Shown: piece by piece, positions 55,105 to 64,000 of the stretch
How positions within the stretch are numbered: the first letter of the stretch is position 1
How the letters are laid out: each line of letters starts with the position of its first letter
Assembly: GCA_021234155.1 (NCBI GenBank)
Contig: JAJEKV010000205.1
Coordinates: 1,475,501 to 1,539,500 of the forward strand
Length of the DNA stretch: 64,000 nucleotides
Source: Isoetes taiwanensis
Taxonomy: Eukaryota; Streptophyta; Lycopodiopsida; Isoetales; Isoetaceae
Reading direction: 5' to 3'
The notes under the pieces: generated by a model
Seen by the model: only the letters and a program-made list of their open reading frames with translations
What the model was told of the DNA's origin: nothing
Databases searched by the model: none
Position numbers and translations under genes: made by a program

Positions 55105-58100
55105 TTATTCAAAATTCCAAAAGAAGTACACACATAGATGCAGAGACAGGAATAAAATCTCAGCAGACAAAGATAATTGAGTGCAGCCACCTGTCGGTGC
55201 ATAAGATAAGATACCCAAATATTCCTCAAAAATCAAACGTTTTTTCTCGGGAGCAAGCTGAGAACATAAGTATGCCTTCACCAATCTATCTTGTGCCTCG
55301 TGAAGAAGTTGGTCCACATTAATTGATAAGCCCTTGAAGATATACATTCGCCTTCTTTTCCAAATAGACCACAACAACCAACCTGAAGCTAAGTGGAAAG
55401 CCTTTTGCTGCAAGCTGTTCCAAGTGGAAGGATAAATGGCGAGAAGCACCTGCTGGCTAGTCAAGACCACATGGAAGAGAGATAGTAACCATGACCAAAC
55501 TGGCTGAACTTGGTCACATAGAAAAAAGCAGTGCTCGATACTCTCAACTTGCCGCTTACACAGTGGGCAGAGTTCTGAAATGCGGGGATAAAACTTATGA
55601 ACCAGCACATTAACCCGCAGACATCTGTGAAGGAGTTGCCACCATAAGGTAGAAACTTTGGGATGCAGCAATTTATTCCAAACCCAGGACCACATACGCT
55701 TCCACTGAGGAGGGGGAATGCGGAACTGCCAACCAGCCCGAGGGGGGACAATGCCAACATCAACTAGCTTTTGATATAACGAATGCACAAGACGTTGTGC
55801 ATTAACAATTTGGGCATTAGAGGAAATTTGAGATCTCATTTTATCCCCATAAGAATCCTCCAATGGAATGGCTACCCTCTATTAACTGCAATTAATGCAG
55901 CACCAACAACTTCATTGCTGTTGTTTTTCCCCCATAACTTTTGATCCACTTGTCAAAATGTTGCGGCGTTTGTTGCATTAGATGCGGAATGGAAAGATCT
56001 TTCTAATGATATATGGTTATGATGTATTTCAATATGGTCATATGCATTAACCTTAAAAAAATATGATTTTTTGCTTATTTCTTATACATTTATATCGTAA
56101 AAGATGTATGAATGGGTTATCACTAGATAGATCTTGTGAAGACGAACCCATTGCTACAAAAAGTTTTTGAATCAGAGTTCTGGATCAAAAGTTATAATGA
56201 AAAAATGATACTACAGAAGTTAGTTGCAGCTGCATTAATTACAGGCTGCCACATAATACTGGAATGAGATATACTGGAGCTCTTCTCTTATTGGACAGTT
56301 TAAAAAGCTGACATGGCATTTTAAGCATCCCTTAATGGGACAAAATGTGATCTCATTTTTCCTCTAATGGACCAGTCCAAATAGGCACATCAACTGATTG
56401 TGAAGGAGCGTCTGGCAGAATGCCAGCCAGCTTTTGCCACAGAGTTCTGTCCCATCGAGATAGCATAAACTTAGTCTGAAAAGCATCCCAAGTCAACAAG
56501 TGTCCTGCCTCATACCAAGCACCAACTGTGAGAATACCAGCACGCCTCCACCGCCGCTGAGTCAGTGGATGTACAGTAGCACACAGAGGCATGTGGTTAT
56601 CCAGAGGAATCCGCCAACACAGAGAACCTGCCTGTGGACATACACCTGGATTAATCTTAAATAGCACACGAACTATCTCCCAAGAATCAAGCAATTCCTT
56701 CAAGAAGGGGGAAGCATTCGGATATGGACGAAGCTGATAAAAGAGACACCAAGGAAGAACTGTCTTAATTGCCAGTTTTCCAAAAGGAATACACTGCCTA
56801 AGTGCTTGCGCAACCAATCTCATTCCAGGCGAATGTACCATACCCATCAAGTAGCAACAAATGAACTTAGATATCATAATTTTACTCTGTAAATGAAAGT
56901 CAATCATACCTAGACCTCCAACAAATGTTGGTTTGATACATGTGGATCACGCGACCTTCACAACTACACTTGTCTCAGTACCTGCCCAAATGAAGTTACG
57001 GACAATTGCGACAACCTCTTGAAACTTTGTTTGTGAGGCAAGCACGGCAGATGCCATATACACATGAGTGTTGCTGAGAACCTGCTTAGCAACTACTATC
57101 CGCCTTGCCAGAGAAAGCTTAGCTGTATTCCACCAAAAAAGATGCTTACGCAGGCCTTCCACTATAACATCCCATGCATCTGAAGTAGAGATATGTATAC
57201 CTACAGGAATGCCCAAGAGTTTAGTGGCCTTCCCTTGAGGAAGCACTTTCCACGGATACTCGTAAACACAAGGAGGAACATCCACATCCAAAGTCCATAA
57301 AGCAGAGCACTTTAGCCACCCAACAAGAACCCCTGATGCCAGGGAAAAAGAGTCCAGCAGAAGTTTAGCATTCTGAAGATTATCATCCTCAGCCACTAGA
57401 AAGAGAAATGTATCATCAGCATACTGATTACACACTTCTTGAGAACCATCCTCCATAGTCAATCCCTGAATTACGCCATCTTGAGTAGCCGAAGAGAATA
57501 GCTGGGACAGTACCTTTGCCACAATGGTGAACAATAACGGGGCAAGGGGACATCCTTGTCGAACTCCTCTACCAATAGGAAACACAGCCGACGATTCTCC
57601 CGGAAAAAGCACAATAGACCGAGCAGAAAGATGGAGCTTCATAACATCTCTAGTAAACAACTCTCCAAATCCCAATGTCAGAAGGCATTTCTGTAGGAAA
57701 TTCCAATCTATACTGTCATAGGCTTTAGCAAAATCTAATTTGAGATATACAATGCACTGACCCTTAAGATGCGCCCAATACATCCCCTCATAAGCGGCGG
57801 CCACATTATCAAGAATACAACGCTTAGGTAAAAATCCTGATTGCGTGGAGGAGATAGACTCTGCCAAGATATCCCTCACTTTCTCCGCCAAGGCCTTAGC
57901 AAAGATCTTGTACACCGTAGATAACAAAGTTATAGGGCGCCAATCCGAGATAGTTTTAGGCTCTTTGCACTTAGGAATAAGGGAAATGCAACCAGTGTTG
58001 ATGATCTTATCCAAGCTCCTGAATCGGCGAAACTCAGAGAAAGCATTGAAGACGTCATCACCAAGCCAATTCCAATAAGCTTGGAAAACCTCTGCAGGAA

Positions 58101-59498
58101 AACCATCCAAGCATGGGCACTTATTCTTCTTTAAAGAGTCTATAGCAGAATGCAAATCATTGATAGTAATAGTTGATTCCAACTGAACACGCTGCTGTGG
58201 AGAAATAATAGGATGAATCTTTGATAAAACTGCCTCCTGCATGTCCTCTTGGAAGGGCAGAGACTGATCAGCAAAAAAAGCAGAGAAATGATCAAAAAGA
58301 AACTGCTTTAACTGCGCAACATCAGAAATTTCAGAGCCATCAGGTAGAAGTAGCGAAGATATGGAGCTTGACACACGTCTTCTCCTTGCCGCCTTAAAGA
58401 AGAAGTGAGAGCACCTATCTCCCAATTTAAACCAATCCAAATCGGCCTTAACGCGAGCTTGAGTTGCATGTATCGACTCAATGTTTCTTATTTCTGCCAA
58501 TAGCTCTTTCTCTCGAATACCTGATGTAGGGGCTCGTGAACGACACATTTGAAGCTCCATATACAAAGCTAGTAGTTGGCCTCTAGCTGCCTGCGCCTTC
58601 CTATGTCTCCACTGCTTAGCAAAGGATTTAACTGCTGCTAAAGCGTCCCCAGACATACCTCGAAGACGAGAAAATGTAGAGGACCAGGCATGCCTGTAGC
58701 CATTAGTAAACTCTGGGTCTGACAAATATCGAGTGTTAAGCTTGAAATAGGTTCTTGTAGCTCGTCTATGCACTGGCGCTGTGATCGAAAGCCATTGTGG
58801 ATTGTGATCAGATATGGAACTATCCAACATATTTGTCCTTTGCAAGTTACCCAGTAAGCCAGCAGCTATTACATTATAATACCCACGATCATGCCGAGCG
58901 TAAGCTCTACTGGTCCAGTCCAGCCATTACACCACGTAAAAGACTAGTCTCCATCAACCTCCACCATTCTGCAGTCCAGCACAAGCTGCCTCCATTGCTC
59001 ACGTTCAAATCCCTGAACAACCTGTGTACCCCTACCACACCTATCTGCTTCAAACTCAACCATATTAAAGTCACCAACTAGTAGCCATGCTACATTATGA
59101 CCGAGCCGCATAATCTTAGTCCGTAAAGTGGCCCATAGAGAACCTCGCTGACATGGCTGGTTAGGTGCATACACATTCACAATTCCCCACTCTTGCCCCT
59201 TATCCATCCATTTGACTATTATCCACCATCCAAATCTGTCTACTTGAGTAAAAGTAACATTAAGGGAAGGCTTCCAAGCAGTGAGAACTCCAGCCTTGGC
59301 TGAGTTAGAAGCAGCAACCAAGACATTGTAATGAGGACCCACAATTGCAGCCAGCTTCTGCACCCCACCTTTACAGCACTTGTGCTCTTGAAGACAGCAA
59401 AAATCCATTGGAAACTTAGACAAATAATTAGAGAGTCTGCTCCTTTTATATGGGGAAGAAGCTACACCCCTCATGTTCCAAGATAGTATGTTCATCAA
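55105..59498 (-). pseudogene. L1 ORF2: endonuclease, reverse transcriptase, zf-RVT
   Basis: 59498-58944 has the APE-type endonuclease: NILSWNMRGV, CCLQEHK (catalytic Glu), WLLVGDFNMVEFE. After a shift the SDHNPQWL end of that domain opens a 633-codon frame (58845-56947) with the RT: ISLIPKCKEPKTISDWRPI, QSGFLPKRCILDN, LKLDFAKAYDSIDW, GVRQGCPLAPLLFTI and NQYADDTFLFL. Next 56907-56353, then, past the MITE, 55842-55105 with the zf-RVT domain (STLWWQLLHRCLRVN, CPLCKRQVESIEHCFFLC). It nicks DNA and reverse transcribes its RNA. Lesions: shifts near 58900 and 56940 plus the MITE. Confidence 0.93.
55843..56348. mobile_element. 506-bp MITE in L1 ORF2, 11-bp target duplication
   Basis: GATCTCATTTT flanks both sides (55832-55842 and 56349-56359). 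Removing it with one copy joins the ORF2 frame (G-P-L-E-E-K-M-R-S-Q). Weak TIRs (TATCCCCATAAG vs TGTCCCATTAAG) and inner inverted words (AATTAATGCAGC) suit a Mutator-like MITE. No gene inside. Confidence 0.75.
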
Positions 59499-59534
59499 GA
59501 TATATGATGATGTTCTACATCCATCTCAGCAACA

Positions 59535-61297
59535 TCATCGTGGGAGATCTGCCCATTGTGTTTTGGAAATTGGTAAGGGGGAGCCTCCTCTCTCTTCCAC
59601 CCTTCCATTGTGTAAGATACCTGGCGAAGGAGAGCCTCCGCTCTGCTCATCCCTCCCAATAGAAGGACACTCTAGATCAGCTCCCTCTGTATGCTGACCC
59701 ACAGGTGGTAAGGGAGAGCCTCCACTCCGCTCAACCTTTCCATGTGTGCCTTCAGAAGAGCGCGGTGTGACATGTGCATGCTTATTTCGTGCCGCCTTCT
59801 TTAAACTGACTCGCTGCCATCCCTCATTCATCATTTCCCGCCTTTCTTGTGTCTCTTGAATGACTTGCAATCTACGACGCACCTCGTCATCAAATGGCTG
59901 ATGTTGGGCAGGAGGTGAAGGGATTGATTGAATAGGCATGGAGGACGCAACAGGAAGATATGAAGGCACATGAGCAACAGAAGGATGTGTAGTCACAGTA
60001 GGTGTAGCAGTAGAAGAAAGAACAGGCTTCAAGGGAGAAGCAAGGCGGTAAGCAGCAAAAGTATCAATATCAGGGAACATCTTACCTAACTCAGGACCAT
60101 TGAGAAAAGATAGATGATATCTAAAGAACAGAGGGCCACTCCTAACCATAACAGACTTTGGTAATGAAGCAGAAACAGGCAGAGATACACAAATGCGAGG
60201 ACCATTGACAATAGAGTGGGCAAGATGCAACCCCATACCGTTAGCAATAGCCATCATGAACTCAGGAACTTGCATTTCAATTGGAAAGTCTTCCAAAGCA
60301 AACCAACAAGGCATGCAGAGAGCACTTGACTTATTAGGTGCAAAACCAGGTGTATAAGCTTGATATAGCAAATAGTTTCCCCATAAGGGCTCTACTCCAC
60401 GCTCTACAAGCTTATCCACAGGAACAGGAGAATCAAATATGATCAAGAAAAAATTATTCTTTTTGTCAAGAACTTTCAAGGACTCAAAAGTAGGCAACTT
60501 TGGTCTTTGGAGATGCTGCTTAAACCAAAAATCCATCCTACAGAGATCAAGGAACTGGCCCGTGAAATGACATACAACCGCATGAGAAACCAAATTTTGA
60601 ACACACTGCAGCGAGTTGTGATCAATTGCAATCACAGGTTCACCAGCATTAGCAAACATATTAGCACACTGATCCGGTTCATAAAAAACATCCTCAGAAG
60701 GTAACTGAACATCCATATGATCAGCCATAGATTGCAACTCCTTCAAATATGCCGAGACATCGCGTTTATTATTTGCAACCAAAATATTCATATCGGCACG
60801 GACACTTCTAACACTGGAAGACATATCCCGCTTAATCCAATCACTGAAGCGTGTATGAGGAGCACGAGAGCCGAGATTAGTTGATGTCCCAACATCAGGA
60901 GTAGTAGAAGCACTTGCTGGCACAGAAGAAATAGCACGCACAGGAGCTACACCACTAGGGGTTCCAGAACCAGGATGCAAGGGGGGTTGGGAGAAGCAGG
61001 AACAAACTGAGACGAAGGAAGAGGAGGAAATTGTTGTAGATCAGAAAGTGAGGCAGAAGGTACACCATCAAGAGCTAACGGATTAAGCCGAGAGTTTGCT
61101 GGCAATTGGAGGCCAATTGAGGCATTAATAGGAACGGAAGAGACCCCGGATGCAGCAAAGTTGGAGCTATGCAAAATAAGAGAGCTTACCTCAGAAGGTA
61201 AAGCACATGAAGAAAACACACCTGGATTTGTCATGGAGACCGAAACGGAAGTGCTGCAATCCGGCATAGCTAGAGGAGCTGACATATCTGATGCCAT
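59535..61297 (-). pseudogene. L1 ORF1 (RNA-binding, DUF4283-like)
   Basis: Likely starts MASDMSAPLAMP at 61297, with a one-base shift near 60985 into a long open frame (60980-59535). A DUF4283-type RNA-binding core is at about 60560-60240: RMDFWFKQHLQRPKLPTF, LKVLDKKNNFFLIIFDSP, and WFALEDFPIEMQVPEFM. The C-terminus has four repeats of (R/E)-x-G-G-S-P-x-P (about 59740-59560). ORF1 proteins coat LINE RNA. Confidence 0.85.
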
Positions 61298-62118
61298 ACA
61301 CCAATGCTTTGACAGGTAAATGGCGTAGTATGTTGCATTTCCATTTGATAACCTCAATTTCATCGCTTATAAGTTATTTCAGGCCTCCTATTAACCTTAA
61401 ATTTCTTCAAACTCATATACCATTTTCTTCTACATTAATACACTTACGTATTATCTGCACATATCACTTGAGTAGGTTTTTCTTGATCTTTTGCCTTTAG
61501 CAAACTCTTCTATGTGGTGTCTAGATTCTCACTTTCCAAAAAAGTTTCTCTAACTTTATTTTTCTTCTTATGTTGTCGACATTTCAGACATGTTATATTA
61601 TTTCTTCCATGGTTAGCCTGTATGCTCTTTCCTAAGTGGGCATCTCCATTTGTCTCGGCAGTGCTTTGTAACTCCCAAATCAGTCGCATTGGAGGTTTTT
61701 TCCCATTTGCATTCGTATGATTTTTCATCTTATTTCGTTTCTCTTTCTCATTCTTTGTCGAACACCATTATACATCTTTTATTTTGCTAGTGTTTTGACA
61801 TGCCATTCCTCTCCCATATCATCTTTTTTTCCATCTGTATTCCTATATTACTTGTCACTTTATTTCTCTTCTCTTCATGAATGCCCTTCTCTATCTATGT
61901 TCGTGGCTACGAGTGGGATCTCAGGTCTTTTCCCATGTATATTCCATCTTATTTTTCATAATCTTTTTTCTTTTTTAATGTTTGTTGGCTTCCTTTTTTC
62001 AACTTATCTTGCTTTGCATCTCATCTTTCTCTTGCAAGTGGTTTCTTCCACCTAACATTGCATCCAGAATTGATGAGGAGGAAAGGTTCCTCTTCTTTCA
62101 ACCATATGTTATAAGAGT
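61298..62118. other. T-rich, non-coding stretch
   Basis: 5' flank of the L1 element followed by pyrimidine-rich DNA like that at 29883-33660. Nothing recognised. Confidence 0.45.
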
Positions 62119-62173
62119 CTTCCCAATACTGCAATGGTTCTATGGCAACATAGGACCATCATTCTTGGGAAAG
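62119..62173 (+). repeat. Palindromic head, copy E5 (diverged)
   Basis: CTTCCCAATACTG...GGTTCTATG faces CATAGGACCATCATTCTTGG over about 25 bp per arm with mismatches. It matches the head consensus and lies about 610 bp upstream of the uL15 exons, same strand. Confidence 0.5.
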
Positions 62174-62784
62174 ACGTGCTATTTTTGAAACGACTTTTTT
62201 TATTTTCATGAGATCCTTTTTGCAAATGTTGCTCTCGTCAGTACCTTCCTCTTGAAGTTCTTTCTTTTTCTGTTTGGTCTTCCTACTTTCCCACCTTCCC
62301 ACGCCCTTTCTGCACCATACTTGAATTTTGTGATTGGCATTTCTCTTCACTTTGTTTGTTTATTTTTCTTTCCTTTGTAGTTTATGGGCGGATGTTCTTT
62401 TTCGCTCCTTCTTCTTCGTCGTGTTGTTTTATTCGTGACTTTGGGGGAATGGACGTGGTTTTTCTCGCGCTTCTATAATTGCCGGATTTGAGTTGATCTC
62501 CATATATCTTGTGCCACAAGTCTTGGTGGTGTATCATCATGGCAGAACTATATATAGATTTCTTTAGGACATGATTCCAAGCCATAGTAGAGTTGGCCGC
62601 TACTGATATGGCTCTCCTTCACCAAAGCAAGCCCGACCTAAATCTGAAGCAGAAAGTCACCACAGCAAGCTCGACCTAGCTGAAGCAGAATAAGGTAAAT
62701 ATTTGGGAAATGGATCAAGGATCATTTGAGTCATTGGCATTGGTCTAGATTCTCGCAGCAATATTCAATCATCCCACCTGGTGG
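62174..62784 (+). other. T-rich leader-like DNA
   Basis: No frame supported. It resembles the stretch between the 26147 head and the S29 exons in composition. Confidence 0.4.
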
Positions 62785-63366
62785 GTTTCTTCCTCTTTGG
62801 AATTTAAGTGACAACCTTGGATTGCGCAAGCTAAAAACAAGGGTTGGATGGGCATTGGTTCTGGCAAAGGAAAAACATGTAGACGTGGGCACAAGTGTTT
62901 GAAAGCTCGCAGTGGTAGAAAACCCAGATTGCTAAATGAGGCTTTAAGAATCATAATGCTACGATTTTTTTGGCATGCACACTTTCTTCAAAGTTGAGTC
63001 TCTATTATTTAGGATTTTGCTGATGGTTTTATAGCTTCATGTTCTACTCAAATTCAAGTTTTTTGTGCCTTAAAAGCCTTTTTGCGTTGAAATTCATTGC
63101 TTCTTGTTGCGTTGCAGTGCAATGAGTGAACCTTTCTAAAATTTCTGATCTTGTTGATAAAGGTCTTATGGATTCCTTGAAGCTTATGAGATTGAAAACT
63201 TTGAAGATAGGTACAATTTGCAAGTTCGGTATGCCAATTAACTACATGTAAAGATTCAACATTTCCTAGAATTAATATGATCTAGGGGCAATTGGGAAGA
63301 ATGAAGCAAGGTGTGAAACTTCTTGGAGGTGGTTCAGAGATCGTTTCAAAACCCATTCATGTTGAG
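62785..63366 (+). pseudogene. Organellar-type ribosomal protein uL15, broken copy
   Basis: Three exons. Exon 1 (about 62785-62952): DNLGLRKLKTRVG, one-base shift, then GIGSGKGKTCRRGHKCLKAR and SGRKPR, the uL15 signature for rRNA binding. Exon 2 (63118-63210) after a GTTGCAG acceptor: VNLSKISDLVDKGLMD and LKTLKI, with an in-frame stop at 63123. Exon 3 (63286-63366) joins in phase as GAIGK, then an extra base, MKQGVKLLGGGSEIVSKPIH and a GTAAGT donor. The exon-3 motif suits the plant mitochondrial form. The C-terminal part is missing. In active form it is a large-subunit assembly protein. Confidence 0.75.
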
Positions 63367-63876
63367 GTAAGTAATCACTTGTTTTGGCATAAGATCTGCA
63401 TAAAGAAGCTTATAGTGCCAAAGCTGATTAATAGGGTATGAGTAGATGATGTTATTCTTTCTTTATGAATAAGAATCTTGTAGAAGGTTTAATCATGGTC
63501 AAATTGTATCCGGACGACAAGAAACTGAAGATGCTGATGCAGGTACAAGATTCTTATGTTGCTTGTTGGAAGAACACTCTTCTGCAGCCATTTTTGTATG
63601 CCTGTTTCAAAATGCCATTGAAAATATGATAGTTAATGACATGGCAAAAATAAGTATTGCTTCAAATCAAGCCCTGAAGCGTTGTACCTACATTGCATTA
63701 AATCTGCTTAACCATGGTATTATCAAGGTTATGCATAGATGGCTTATCCTCTATAGTCTTCATGCTTTATTTAAAAATTTTATTGATGTTCTTGAGCTTT
63801 TTTTCTATCTCATCTCTTCATCCTTAAGTCCTCGAGACTTTTATATATGACAATCTGTGATTTGATATTTCGAATA
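63367..63876 (+). other. Region after the uL15 exons
   Basis: An open frame at 63563-63850 includes ISIASNQALKRCTYIALNLL, not recognisable as uL15; possibly another exon or chance. Confidence 0.3.
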
Positions 63877-63910
63877 CCCCAACAGTGGCGACCACAGTGG
63901 GAAACAAAAC
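63877..63910 (+). other. Possible LTR end and primer site at the window edge
   Basis: CCCCAACA then, after one base, TGGCGACCACAGTGGGA: an LTR-like CA end followed by a TGG-initial stretch as expected of a tRNA primer site. The element would lie mostly beyond the window. Confidence 0.35.
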
Positions 63911-64000
63911 ATACTAATATGGTCCTTGGGACATGTCCCCAAATGACACATGTACATGTATGTTTAGAAAGAAATTACCCTCCTAAAATCCAAATAACTG

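Larger units (their letters stand above)
55064..61297 (-). mobile_element. L1-type LINE with poly(A), nearly full length
   Basis: On the minus strand: ORF1 (61297-59535), ORF2 (59498-55105 with an inserted MITE) and a poly(A) tail (T run 55064-55088). Order and domains are those of plant L1 elements. Several frameshifts make it inactive. Confidence 0.92.

Noticed and set aside
1-64000. tRNA, rRNA or CRISPR features
   Set aside because: No cloverleaf with proper T-loop and anticodon, no rRNA core segments and no regularly spaced repeat array were seen by eye.

Overview
The window reads as nuclear DNA of a land plant with a large, repeat-rich genome. Evidence: a plant family-1 glycosyltransferase gene with a PSPG box and a 79-bp GT-AG intron, a chromodomain Ty3/gypsy element primed by initiator tRNA-Met, plant-type LINEs, a Helitron 3' end, and decayed copies of plant nuclear genes. 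Low coding density and deep nesting suggest a fern or another seedless or large-genome plant, but the lineage is inference.

Layout. 1-12.26 kb: a LINE split by a 10,035-bp GGGT-ended DNA transposon with a 4-bp ATAT target duplication. The transposon carries a broken DDE-like transposase (+), a coiled-coil/zinc-finger protein (-), minisatellites and a repeated 1.64-kb 5' block. 12.3-19.8 kb: a UDP-glycosyltransferase locus whose upstream region occurs three times; one copy leads a truncated exon, one is bare, and one drives the only apparently intact host gene (18318-19809). Between the last two lies an insertion with a Gfo/Idh/MocA oxidoreductase exon. 19.8-26.1 kb: AT-rich DNA, then a scrambled LINE invaded by an ORF1-only LINE on the other strand. 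26.1-35.3 kb: T-rich DNA with decayed exons of ribosomal protein S29 and an R2R3-MYB factor, an unassigned exon and a 134-bp-arm inverted repeat. 35.3-48.7 kb: a complete-length chromovirus (LTRs, PBS, PPT, GCAGA duplication), minus strand. 48.7-55 kb: the rest of the interrupted host frame, LINE stubs, a Helitron end and T-rich repeats. 55.06-61.3 kb: an L1-type LINE, minus strand, with a MITE in ORF2. 61.3-64 kb: T-rich DNA with three exons of an organellar-type ribosomal protein uL15 and a possible retroelement primer site.

Most notable are: (i) the chromovirus has an extra leading reading frame starting with the histone H3 tail residues MARTKQTARK, and its upstream region (TATA box plus two 67-bp hairpins) is duplicated inside the element; (ii) the 10-kb transposon and a 321-bp MITE share GGGT ends, an internal GGTGTAC and 4-bp target duplications, and removing either restores a target reading frame; (iii) a dispersed terminal sequence (CATTCCTTGGATGGG core) lies upstream, in the same orientation, of several host-gene fragments, suggesting a gene-capturing element family.

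Many frames are broken by single-base shifts, so most coding entries are given as pseudogenes. Frame joins were made by eye, without database searches.
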